A stretch of 64,000 bases of DNA. Origin: Beroe forskalii (taxonomy: Eukaryota; Ctenophora; Nuda; Beroida; Beroidae). Shown here piece after piece: positions 23,401 through 34,211 of this stretch. Within the stretch, counting starts at the first letter, position 1, and each line of letters begins with the position of its first letter. The notes below the pieces were generated by a model. That model searched no databases, was not told where the DNA came from, and saw nothing but the letters and a program-made list of their open reading frames with translations. The DNA is taken from assembly GCA_011033025.1 (NCBI GenBank), contig WFMF01000108.1, positions 248,001 through 312,000 on the forward strand, in the 5' to 3' direction. The position numbers and the translations under genes were made by a program.

Positions 23401-24971
23401 GGGGGTTGCAGAGTAGTGGATAATGGGGGTTGCAGAGTATTTGGTAATGGGGGTTGCAGAGTATTGGATAATGGGTGTTGCAAGGTATTGGATAATGGGG
23501 TTGCAGAGTAGTGGGTAATGGGGGTGGATATCGGGTTACGGGGGTGGTGTGACGGGTGTGTAGATTTGTGTGTAATATTTGTTTGCCAATTCCCATGCGG
23601 GTGAACTGTGACGCATTATAGCTAGGTGGGCAGGTGGGAATGAATGTTAGTTAGGCGGAATTATTGACTTTGATGCACGTATTTCTACAAGTCTATTAAA
23701 ATTAAGTACCACATCCAGTGCGAATGTACCATCTAACTACTTGAATGCAGTACCATCTAACTACAATGTATGTATATCGTATGTATGTACCATCTTACTA
23801 CTATGTTTGTAACAACTTACTACTATGTATGCATCATAGTACCATCTAACTACAATGTATGTATTTCGTATGTATGTACCATCTAACTACTTTTAATACA
23901 GTACCATCTAACTACAATGTATGTATATGAACATCGTATGTATGTACCATCTAACTACCATGTATCTTACTACTGTGTATACTGTATGAACTATCTAACA
24001 ATGTATTTATTTGCAGGTACCGCTCAACGAATACAACTTCAGCAACAACAAGATAGCAAATGTACAAGCTCAGGTAAGTAATCGGCACTGTGTGTTCTGC
24101 TAGCACTGCAAGTGCCAGTACTTTGTGTATAGCCGAGGAGATCTACTACTATACGCTGCGCGTGAGAAATAGGCGGTTCAGCGTCATCAACTCAATACAT
24201 TGAGCTATGATAATGACGTCTTCCTGCCCGCCTATTTCTCGTGCGCGGCGTTTAGTCGAATATAAACATCTGGAGAGAGAGTATAGTTATATACTGCTAC
24301 ATATAGACAATTAGTAAATCATCTGGTAATGTGTCCTATGGTGTTGCAATCATCAGGGCGCAGTGTGTATGTTGCAATATAGCATGGATCTATTGTCTAG
24401 GAGACCTATAGAGTCTATTAAGAGATCTTTAGAGTTATAAGGTGTGAAATGTACAGTATAATTATATGTACGCAGTGAACAATACTTCACTGTGAGTGTG
24501 ACCTATTAAACGTAGATATGGCGAGCTCTGAAATTTCCACACGACCGCCATCTGTACGTACGTGATACTGCTTTTTTAACACGTACGTACATGTGGAATT
24601 CGGTGCCGCGCGTCTCAGAAATTTCACAATTATTCTCATTTCTTGAACTCTAGAAATCTGTGATATGAATGAAAATGGTCTCACCTAACCCTCTCCCTTC
24701 ATCGCAGTTGGAAAAGTTGATCACAAAGAACTTCTACCTCTTCAAAAGTGCCAAAGAAGCGTATCGAGGATACATTCAGGCGTACGCATCTCACTCCCTC
24801 AAAACCGTCTTCTCAGTCGATGATCTGGACTTAGCGCTCGTTGCCAAATCATTCGGTTTCCAAGTACCGCCGGCAGTGAATTTAACGGTGAACAGTAGTA
24901 ACAAACGTCAGAACAAATCGTACAGTGATAAGTTTAAACAGAAAAACAAGAAACAGAAGTTCACCAGATAG
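20467..24971 (+). CDS. DDX18: DDX18/Has1-type DEAD-box RNA helicase, 3' portion (384 aa), right-arm copy
   Basis: Six exons: 20467-20688, 21027-21212, 21603-21764, 22175-22438, 24017-24073 and 24708-24971 (stop TAG). All have GT-AG junctions in phase 0. Over the joined 384 residues I see TPGRL (motif Ib, 42-46), DEAD (II, 67-70), SAT (III, 98-100), ARGLD (V, 220-224) and HRVGRTAR (VI, 245-252). A DDX18-specific C-terminal region follows ([19 protein letters not shown]) and then a lysine-rich nucleolar-type tail. Colinearity with vertebrate DDX18 is very close. The first exon begins just after where motif Ia (PTRELA) should be, so the exons for motifs Q and I are missing: none lies between exon 1 and the palindrome spacer. 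Alone, this copy cannot bind ATP through a Walker A. The family acts in 60S ribosome biogenesis. Exons are GC-richer than introns. Confidence 0.9.
21536..21602. repeat. Duplicated acceptor of DDX18 exon 3 (right arm)
   Basis: CTCACCCTCCCGTAACCTCAGGGATACGTAGTATG-like sequence is followed about 55 bp later by a second copy ending CCTAGGGTTACGTAGTATG, which is the true exon start. The upstream copy is a decoy acceptor plus the first codons of the exon. I did not find this second copy in the left arm. Confidence 0.7.
22439..23545. repeat. 24-bp minisatellite starting at the splice donor of DDX18 exon 4
   Basis: About 45 copies of GGGTAATGGGGGTTGCAGAG plus TATT, interspersed with longer units containing GGTTACTGGGTAATGGGTAA. 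The array begins at the intron's first bases (AAG|gtgggtaatggg). The unit is a multiple of 3, so long open frames exist on both strands ([16 protein letters not shown]); I treat them as repeat translations. The left arm has only about two units (10430-10521). G-runs make it a G-quadruplex candidate on the plus strand. Confidence 0.95.
23715..24005. repeat. Minisatellite upstream of DDX18 exon 5 acceptor (right arm)
   Basis: Repeats of GTACCATCTAACTACAATGT followed by ATGTATATCGTATGTAT, about 7-8 units, up to the acceptor TTTGCAG|GTACCG. The GTACC start of each unit matches the exon's first bases. Confidence 0.8.
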
Positions 24972-25600
24972 TATTAGATCCTCATTTCTTTGAATTTTAG
25001 GTTTATTTTATCATTTTAAGCTTTAACTTATTGACGTGGGATTGAGTTCTGTTTCAGTTTGTATCATGTATTTTGTAGCTTATTGAAGTTTGTTACGCAA
25101 ATGTGCAAGTACAGTTGGGGCACAAATTGCCAATGCGGAAATCGACGAATTGAATTTTTGAATATTTGGTGTCTTTGTTTAGAGCGCGGGTCTCTTTTTA
25201 ACTTTTAAGTCGGCAGTTGTGCAGAGATATTTAAACTTTAACCGAGATGTCGCGAGTTCTTCGATCGCTTTCTGCAATTTCCACTCGACCACCATTTGTA
25301 CGCACGTGATACTGATTTTTCAATTACAGTTTATTCACGCTCGTACCGGTACATGTACTACACTGTGTCGTTCGACTTGGAGATTCCAGAATGCTTCTCA
25401 TTTCTCGAACTGAGAATGATTTGAATTATTGAATATCGATTTTGAAATGAGCTCCATAAATTCATCAAATTCAGGGTATTTGTCGCTGTTAAACCAATGT
25501 TATGTTTTGTGATATTTGACAGTTGTTTTAACACTCATTCTATCAGAGAAATGTTTCTTATTTATGACATGTCTTTGATTGTCTGCTAGAATGCTAAGAC

Positions 25601-25868
25601 GAAGTTGGGTATGTCTCCCATATAAACGGCTCTGAGTGACGTCACAAATCCAAACGTCAATTTTTCTGTATCCTAAACCTAACCATTGCCCTAACCAAAA
25701 CCCTTCCCTTAATCCTTATCCTAAACCTAACGAATCCTGACCCTAACCAGAACCCTAAACTTACTGCTTAAAGCGCTAGATGCGCTTAATTATATTTTTC
25801 TGAGTGACGTCATTGTCATATATGATGAAGGCTCCCGTTTATATGGGAGACTGACCCGAAGTTGGGTA
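25601..25868. mobile_element. MITE-like TIR element with telomere-like interior
   Basis: Inverted repeats TCTCCCATATAAACGG (25614-25629, complement ending 25850) are flanked outside by the 11-bp direct repeat GAAGTTGGGTA (25601-25611 and 25858-25868), a likely target duplication. A second inner pair is GAGTGACGTCA. The interior (25675-25762) is a degenerate series of CCCTAA/CCTAAC hexamers, resembling the TTAGGG telomere repeat. No ORF. Confidence 0.7.
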
Positions 25869-25923
25869 GCCCGAGAAACAGCTCCTCTCCCTCTATATTA
25901 CGTGTTATCAAAGATTATAGTAA

Positions 25924-26177
25924 CCGTGGTTTCTCGACCTAACAGGGGCGTGTCAAACTCATATGTGCGCGGCTCGCTGCCTGTTAATTACAGGCAGCAA
26001 GCGCGCACTATTACGCCGCGCATTGAGTTCGACACGCCACCGTTATGAGCCGCAAAGTACTTTCAATTTGATTTTGAAAGTACTTTGCGCGCCATCACCA
26101 ATCACGCGCCGCAAAAAGTACCCAAGCGCGGCGTAATGCCGTAATACGCCGCGCCCTAAAAGGTCGAGACACCGCGG
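25924..26177. mobile_element. MITE-like fold-back with two internal hairpins
   Basis: The outer inverted repeat is CCGTGGTTTCTCGACC against the complement of GGTCGAGACACCGCGG. Inside are a long palindrome centred on GCCTGTTAATTACAGGC (with GCGCGGC arms) and a second one, GCAAAGTACTTTCA...TGAAAGTACTTTGC. It is CpG-rich and noncoding, and sits about 55 bp from the preceding MITE. Confidence 0.75.
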
Positions 26178-26224
26178 ATCCGGAAATAGGTGCGTCGAAA
26201 GAGCTACACCGCCGCGCGCATTCC

Positions 26225-26470
26225 ATTTTTGCTAAACACGTATATCCCTGTTCGCGTTGCGCGGCGCAGTGGACATCCCCAGTAGGGAAGCGCTGCGCAC
26301 ATACACACCTTTACTAAGCCCATTGCCTGGTGATATATCCCTGTATGCGTCGCGTTGCGCGCCCGGCGAAGGGGTCAGGCAACGCCTTCTCGGCCTCGCC
26401 TCACTCTAGAAAAGGAAGCGCGCGTAGGGAAGCGCGCGGCGCGTACACACACCTATGCGGGCTTAGGAAG
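26225..26470. repeat. Two diverged direct repeats, GC-rich
   Basis: Both copies (about 26238-26320 and 26333-26467) run from TATATCCCTGT through GCGTTGCGCG and GTAGGGAAGCGC to TACACACC and GCC or GGGCTTA. The second has extra sequence in the middle. No gene was recognised. Confidence 0.6.
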
Positions 26471-26874
26471 AAGGCACCCTTCTATGTTAAAAGACGCCTC
26501 CTCACAATACAGACAAATAGTTCGTGGTCGGTAGATCACTCATTGAGTTGCTTCATGGCAAAATTTCCTACTCTCTTTTATTCTATTGTATTGGCATCAT
26601 TAAACTAGTTCAGTTTTCAATGAAAAGTTTTTGTGAAAATTACTTTCAATTCCCTGAACTCTCTATTGAAGACTAAAATTTAATAGGCTGTCTAGCTGGT
26701 GGTTTTTTGAAATAAGGAGCCTCCACTGGTGTTTTATTTCGATCCCAGATGTCTGTTTTCCCTGTTCAGTTGGCCATACATCATTTTACATTGTTTTACA
26801 AAAAATTTCCTCCCAAGAATGTATTATTTGGGTTTTCAGCATTATTTTTCAACTGCTGCACCAACATCCTCCTC

Positions 26875-27590
26875 TCAGCACATCCTTCTGGCTCTTGTCC
26901 AGGCTGATAAAGACACTTCTATACAGCCAGTCCTGCAACAGGTTCTTGCCACTTCCAGCACCTCAAATACAGTTTCAGTATTGTCCACTGTTACACATAT
27001 AGGTTTCTCTTCTTCAACTCTACTAAAGTGAGCTGCATCAAACCTATGCTTGACATATATGCTATTGAATATCTTATTTACCTTATCCTTCAGGAGCAGC
27101 AAAAGTTTCAAGTTTTTGTCCCTCTCCTGAGACCCCTTCTTGACAATATCTTTTTGGCAGTCTCAATGTACCTTATGATGAATGTCTGCCTGGCATCTTT
27201 CTTTACTACATTACTGAAGCTCTTCAGCTCTGTTTTGATAGTTTCTTTGAGCTTATTGTCAACTATAATATTATCAAGTTTCAAATTCAAACTGGAACTT
27301 ATTTATCTTGTAACTGGATGATTCTGTTCCCAGCTGCCTTACTTTCCTTCTGGTTTCATTCAACTTTACCAGTAGCTTTTCTTAATAACTCTTCTCAACA
27401 CTGTCCTTTTCACGGATTCCAATATTAACTTTTCCATTTTATCCTTGTCTAACTTTTGCTTCAGCTTCACAAAACTCACATTTTTTTAACTGTCCAATAA
27501 TTGCTGCAATGTGATTTGAAGATATAGCTATCTCAGTTTGAATTGATTCCCAGATAGAACCCATGCTGAAGATATCTGCAATTCAAAGAT
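26875..27590 (-). other. Decayed coding-like segment, family unknown
   Basis: The minus strand holds successive short open stretches with protein-like, lysine-rich and helical composition (for example SIWESIQTEIAISSNHIAAI, KLKETIKTELKSFSNVVKKD and EEEKPICVTVDNTETVFEVL). They suggest an old coiled-coil protein or the accessory ORF of a mobile element that is no longer open. I cannot name the family. It lies in the CpG-poor domain. Confidence 0.3.
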
Positions 27591-28934
27591 AGTAAAGATA
27601 ACAAAGATAACAAAAAGTAGTACTAAGAGATGATTGGCTCCTTGATTCAAGCTGTCTTGGCTGTAGATCACTTCAACATCCCTCCCATAAGGGGTGTCAT
27701 TGGACATACATCTACCTGCTCAAATTTGTTGTTTGTCTTTTACTTTCTTAGCAAATAATATGTGCTAAGTCTGTGTATGAGTTCATGCAAAGTTTTTCTA
27801 GAATCTTTGCTGTAAGACACAATCCTGATCTTTTTCATTTTTATTGACTGTGTAACCAACTGGCCATTGACCATAGATAAATAGATAGATAGATAGTTGA
27901 CAGAAGGCTTACTAAAGCCCCCCTTGTGCCCCCAACACAGGATTGGAGGACATATATGCCTGACCACACCCTTCTGGAAGCATTGGCCGACATGGTTCCT
28001 TAGTGGTATGCAGGCAGAAATCATATGAAGTACTCTAGTGAGTATGTCTCTGCATTAGCATAGCTCTAGTACAGAGATATGGATGTGATGAATGCAATTG
28101 GCCCTGTCTCCTGAAACCAGGTAGGATGTGGACTGGATCCAGTGTTCAGTTAATCCACAACTCCTGCAACAATGCATTCAAAATGGTAGTGCTGCACACA
28201 GGTTCTCCATTGGCCAGTGCCTACACACAGTTGTAGAGGGATGGCCTGCACACTGCACAGGGGACATGATAAATTGTACCTAGTTGGGAGCAGACCTGAA
28301 AGGGTTGCTGAAAAGTTTCCCAAAAGGGTTGCTCATTGAGACTTTTATGGTAACATAACTGATAAGCTGCACGGCACACAGCATGTGCATGCACTGCATG
28401 CACATGCGCCACACTCTTGATAAGTTCAAAAATGATTTGAATAGGTGTAATTTGGTAGGATCTGGGTGTGTTCGTTTGCATCTGTTTGTGATCAAAGTGG
28501 AGTTGTGACTCATAGTATACAGGTTGTGTTAAGCAGTGTTTCAGATCACTGTGTGTCAGATCACTGGGATTTGCCTTATGTCTCTCCATCACAATAGAAG
28601 ATATCTGAATTTGAAATTGAATATCAAATTGCTATCTGGAGTTCATTGGGTCTCTGGGAGATGCCTGAAGGGTGAAGAGTCAGAGGAAAGTAGCAAAACT
28701 GCAAGCAAGAAAGGGGATCCAAGGGAACTGGAGAAAAAAGAGGCAACAATAGCCAGAAGAAATGAGCCAAGGAAAGGGGAGCATGGTGTGAAGTAAGGTG
28801 AGGAGGGTGATAACAGGGGGGTCAGAAAATGAGGTGTGGTGGCACTGAGCTAGATGAGAGTCAGCTCAGTGTTACCCAGGGTGCACCTAGCAGACTGAAG
28901 CTGCTGAAGGTTGGAACAGGACTTTGCTGGCTGC

Positions 28935-31260
28935 CTCGTGACACAAGATGTGTCAGAGACGAGACCACCCACTGACACAAGTTTAACTTGAAACCATCAA
29001 CTGTGACACCATTTTCACTGACCCCACTCTGACACCATGACCACACTAACCATGGCACTTGTTTATCCTGGCAAGACCACTTCACCCTGACATCACTTTA
29101 AATTGAAATCACTTAATTCTGACTCCACTTTATCCTGGCACTACTTCACCTGACATCAATCTTTAATTATAATTTGGTAAGAGTGTATGGATTTTGTGTC
29201 GGCGTGTGTGTGGATTATTGTGTCGGCATCATAGATTAGAATGGGAATACCGTGTGTATGGACACTGTGTCGGCGTGTGGATTTTTGTGTCGGCGTGTGT
29301 ATGGGTCATTGTGTCGGCATCATAGATTAGAATGGGAAAACCGTGTGTATGGGCACTGTGTCGATGTGTGTATGGATTTGTGTCGGCATGCACGTGCAGA
29401 TAGTGGGAAATGCTTGCGTTGCTATGGTTATATGAGGTGTTGGAGTGAATTTCATTTCTAGCTTTTGCTGGTTCTGTTACGCTACTCCACTGGTTCAATT
29501 TTGGTTCTGATTCGAATTTTTCGATGCGGTAAAAAGATTTTCATTAATTTGAACTGTATAGGTCCGAAATTTGCGGACGAGACACTGCGTAGCAGTGCCG
29601 AACGGGCCAGCTAGTAATACATAATTTCGAACTTCGCCCTGACATCACTTTACCCTGACACTACTTTATCCTGTCATGACTTCACCTGGAATCAATTCAC
29701 CCTGACACCACTTTAAACTGTATCACTTAACTCTGACACCACTTTACACTCATTATCTAACGTCGAAAGAAACATGAGGTTTCAAATTGCTAGGAAGTGA
29801 TAACTGTGAACTGATGAAATGGATTTCAAATAGCTATTGACAATTTGCGCGACTTTTGTCTATCATAACCGATGTGAACAACGAAAATATTGTGAGATTT
29901 TAATTTTTGTTATCAGGATATTATCAAATATGAAAATATGTGAGACAGGAAAGACTTTTACATGAAATAAAGGATGTTTGTTGTTTTTGTTATTGTACAA
30001 TATAACAACCAACGTTAGTTGGTTAATATTTTATATTAAACCTTGTAAACCTTGTAAACCTTGTAAACCACTTTACCCAATTACCAATCTGTCCAATATA
30101 ATCAAACCCTGACACCACTTTATTGTGGCAGGACTTCATGGTCATCCTGTCATCACTTAACCCTGGCATTACTTTACCCTGACATCACTTTATCTTAGCA
30201 ATATTTTCCCATTGACATCACTGATATCATCAACTGTGACACCATTTTCACTGACACCACTCTTACCCTGACACCACTTTATCCTGGCATGACTTCACCA
30301 AGAATCACTTCACTCTGACACCACGTTATTCACTTACCATTCAAATCTTGACACCACTTAACCCTGGTAGGACTTCACAGTGACCCTAACATCACTTAAC
30401 CATGGCATTACTTTACCCTAGTACCACTTTACTCCTGACACCATCAACTGACATCATGTCACCATCTTCATTGACGCCACTCAGACCCTGATCACTGACC
30501 ACTCTAACCCTGACACCATTGTTTCGTTGTACGACTTCACCAAACATCACATTTCTCTGGCATCACTTAACCTTGACTGCACTTTACCCTAACACCACTT
30601 TAACCTGACACCACTTAACCCTGGTACCAATCTAACCCTGACACCACTTAATCCTGGCACAACTTCACCCTAACACCTCACAACCCTGAGATTAATTCAC
30701 CCTGATACCACATTAAGCTTGCAAGTTGCACCATCAATTCTGACACCACTTTAACCTGGCACCACTCAGACGCTGACACCACTGAGGATTCTAACCCTGA
30801 CACCTGAAATCCTGAGATGACATCACCCTTGCTTCATTTTATCCTGAATTCCTGGCATGAATTCAGTATTCACCCTGGCACCCCTTTTCCCTGGCACTTC
30901 TTCACTGCAACACCATTTTCCAGACACCACCCAGACCTTGACACCACTGACACCAGTTTATCCTTACACCACCTTATCCTGGCACGAATTCACTCTGGCA
31001 CTACTGTACCTTGATGCCACTTTCGCATGACACCACTTTCGCATGACACCACTTTCGCATGACACCACTTTCGCATGACATCACTTTCCCATGACAAAAC
31101 TTTCCCATGGCACCACTTTCCCATGACACCAATTTTCCATGAAACCACTCTACCCTTGCATAACTATACCTTGACACCACTTCATACTAACACCACTTTA
31201 CACTAACACCACTTTATCCTGATGCCATTTTACCTTGATACAACTTTGCCCTGGTCCCAA
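28935..31260. repeat. Degenerate 16-bp minisatellite (CCCTGACACCACTTTA)
   Basis: Long, poorly kept array of CCCTGACACCACTTTA-type units. Variants include CTGGCACGACTTCA, CTGACATCACTTAA and, near 31020-31080, a local homogenised patch CGCATGACACCACTTT. It is interrupted by the Helitron-like element at 29160-29614 and by unrelated DNA at about 29750-30100. Confidence 0.88.
29160..29614 (+). mobile_element. Short Helitron-like element (455 bp) inside the 16-bp array
   Basis: It starts TCTTTAATTATAA after an A and ends with the hairpin CACTGCGTAGCAGTG, then 12 nt, then CTAG before a T. These are canonical Helitron ends (5' TC, 3' hairpin plus CTRR, A/T target). Array sequence resumes on both sides. 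Its first part is a GTGTCGGCGTGTGTATGG minisatellite with two roughly 105-bp copies. It shares GTTGCTATGG and GCACGTGCAG with the elements at 15820 and 33516. Confidence 0.72.
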
Positions 31261-32941
31261 ACACTATTTAACCTGATTTCATTTAAATTTGCTGTTCTAA
31301 CTAAGAATTTCCAATTGACGCTGTAATCTTAGAATGTGGAATAATTGGTTTAATTGGTGCCAATTGGGCTACTATAAATTTTAATTAAAAATTAACTTAA
31401 TTTGGTAAAAATAAAATGTTGTGTTTCGAAGAAACAAGAATCACTTAAAATATGCTTACCTTTTTATGGTTTGCTTAGCTACTGTAGGGTGTCAGAAAGA
31501 TTCATTTACATGAATATTTACTTAAATGAATATTTTATTACTTACTGTAAAAGGTGAGAAATTTAAATTGATTCTGGTTTCTAAAACTCAAAATTTTATT
31601 TGTACTAAATAAAGTTTACTTTTACTTGGTATTTCATTACAATAATAATTATATTGAATCAAAAACTTGTGAAAACAAAGCTGTTTAAACCTTCTTTGTC
31701 AGAAATTATGAACTTGACAACATGGTATTTTTGGCCATTGGTGCATTTATAATGAGTTATCAACTAAGTCATCAACCAAGTCATGCTATAGGTCTAAAGG
31801 TCTGTCCATTGTACACGGTAGGGCAGTTGTTACAGGTGCTTTTATTGGGATTGCAGGGGAGAAGAGGTCTTCATCGTGGTCAGAAATTTGCACAATGCAC
31901 TGGTTTGATCCAATTGGGTGTGTATTGTTGATCATGCCATCAGATGATGTTCTGTATGGATTTGATTCGGGTGGAATCGGAATAAAACAAAATTTTCAGA
32001 ATGAAACAAAATTTTCTTGTCTTGCAGAGAATTGGAGGGCACAGCAGATGTTGTCAGGTCATCTGGTGAAGGATCAGATTACTCTGCTCAGTTCCCTTGC
32101 CTTGATGAATGAGGGGTGCCTGAATTGTACCTGATGAAGATGTAGGTGTGGCAGAGGTCTCCTGTGGATTGAGATAGATAAATGTCAAAGTGGATGAGTG
32201 CCCAGGAATGGGAAGGATCCATAACATGAGGGATGTTTTATGGTGTAGACAATGCTTGCTTAGCTATGGTAGACTACCATGCAAGGTCATACCATTGCAT
32301 GTTTGGGAGGGGGTCAAACAGCCAATTGTTCAGATAAAATGCAATTTTGACCAATTGATCATTTTTCTTTTAATTGTTAAATATTATTATTGTTATTTGA
32401 TTTTTTTCCTGGTGTCATCCAGAAGCATTATAGAAGTTGGCAAGATTGTTATGATTTTCAGGACTAACATTTATTACTGGGGGCATGTCACATTAAATTT
32501 TGCTCACCTGAGAGAGAATAGGAACCCCGTTCAAGCAATGTAATCTTCTTTTGTGAGCAATGTTATCTTAATTCTATAGGATTTAGACATGATCAATTAA
32601 CCGATAACATATTTACAATCAACTAATACCACATCATTTGAGGAAGGATTACTGTTACTGAGAACGTGAGTGTTACTTTCCATTTATAGCTTTATAGTTA
32701 CACTTATATTTTTATGTATTTCTATTGTGGGGTGTGCCACTGTCCAAATTGTCCCAAAACTCAAGAAAAATTGAATTGGACAGAATTGAATAGGACATTT
32801 GGGACAGAGAAAATGAGACAAATTGGATTCAAAAGAGTGAATTGGGACAATAAGATGAGTGATATATTAAGGTGGAGGCTAACCTAATGGACCCTAATTT
32901 TGAAAATTGGCGCATGGAAGGTTTAATTTATCTACTATGGC
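31261..32941. other. AT-rich DNA, no gene recognised
   Basis: Several short open frames occur (for example near 31722 and 32190), but none shows splice context, codon bias or a recognisable domain. Confidence 0.5.
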
Positions 32942-33270
32942 ACATTTTTTGGTCATATGAAAATATACCAATGACCCCCTACTGATCCCCTGCTGCTAAA
33001 GTGCTATTAGATGTTAAAAATCACTCATGATAAGAATTGAAACAATGATCGGAAAGTAGTCAGTAGGGGTTCACCAGGGGATCAGTAGGGGTTCACCAGG
33101 TGGTCAGTAGGGGTTCAGTAGGGGGTCAGCAGGGGGTCAGTAGGGGGTCAGCAGGGGGTCAGTAGGGGTTCACCAGGGGGTCAGCAGGGGGTCAGCAGGG
33201 TTTCAGTAGGGGGTCAGCAGGGGGTCAGTAGAGGGTCATTGGTATACTTTCATACGACCCATTTTTTGTT
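32942..33270. mobile_element. TIR element with a minisatellite grown from one TIR
   Basis: The left end (ATTTTTTGGTCATATGAAAA, then TATACCAATGACCCCCTACT) is the reverse complement of the right end near 33216-33268, over roughly 54 bp with few mismatches. The inner part of the TIR (CTACTGATCCCCTGCTG) in complement is the unit of the 11-bp array at 33055-33238 (GGGGTCAGTAG/GGGGTCAGCAG). Confidence 0.75.
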
Positions 33271-33515
33271 GAAAAATTTTTGGCCTTTCCTGAAATGGTG
33301 CTGTTTCTGTTGGAATATTCCTCTTTTTTAAAGGGACACATCTCAATTAATTAAACACCACCAAAGCAGGCATGGAAAATATCAAAACTTTTGTGGTTTA
33401 TGGAAGTTTGTAACCTGGGTTGCAGTTCATACTGCTTTGATACTAACTTCTAAGTTCTTAGGTAGGATACTTCCATAAGAACCGGGTGTTTCAAGACTGG
33501 TGTCCTGAGGAGAAA

Positions 33516-34211
33516 TCTTTAATATAAAATGAATTCACACGTGAATAATGTTTGTGCCGCCGTATACAATTAAATTTGAGCTTGCCAAGATGATATCAAG
33601 AGAAACGAAGGCTAAGCTGGGCTAAGTCGCGCCGTTGCTATGGATACAGGTATTCTGCACGTGCAGATTATGATCAGTTCTATGCGAGTGCTTTCTGATA
33701 CGTTGTTGATTGCTGCGGTTTAGCGTTTGAAAGAAAGACGTGTTTACTGTTTTTCATTTGAAATTCAAGATCTGGAAATAGAGAACGGGTATGGCTGGCA
33801 TCGTGGAGGCTATTTCCGTTAGCATTTCTTCATAAATCTGTGACAGACGTCGGTTGATTTAAATCAATGCTCAGTTAATGGTAACGGAAAAATGTGACTT
33901 TACAGTAAATTAGAATTGAACAAAATCAAAATCAAATTGAATCGAATTTGGGCATAGCACATTGCGATTTTGGAATACTGCTCTTGGCGTAAATCAATGC
34001 TTTGATTCAACGTTCAGTATGAGTACGATACTCGGTTTTAATTTTCAGATTTAAATTCATCATACAAGCAAATTATAATGATCAAAACTTGCACGGTCCA
34101 GCATAACTGAAAGTAGCCTAGGAATAATGGTAAATTCTGCTCCTTCATAAAATTTTTGAGAGCTTATTATTTGGTCCTGAATTATCTAGCAGGCCAAACG
34201 GGCCTTTCTAG
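33516..34211 (+). mobile_element. Helitron-like element (696 bp)
   Basis: 5' TCTTTAATATAAAATG after an A. The 3' end has hairpin AGGCC-aaac-GGGCCT, then TT and CTAG before a T. It is similar at its start to the element at 15820 and contains GTTGCTATGG and GCACGTGCAG. No ORF is present. Confidence 0.7.

Larger units (their letters stand above)
18474..25250. repeat. Right arm of the large inverted duplication
   Basis: Reverse-complement partner of 4485-17762. It is the shorter arm and lacks the three insertions found on the left, so it serves as the empty-site reference. Its own gain is the 24-bp minisatellite at 22439-23545. Noncoding identity looks like a little over 90 percent by eye, with many small indels. 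Confidence 0.92.

Noticed and set aside
22394-23596. 400-residue minus-strand frame (HYPILCNP repeats) and plus-strand CRVLGNGG frames
   Set aside because: Both come from the 24-bp array, which is a multiple of three and lacks stops.
25675-25762. True telomere or chromosome end
   Set aside because: Hexamers are few, degenerate and enclosed in a TIR element in the middle of the window.
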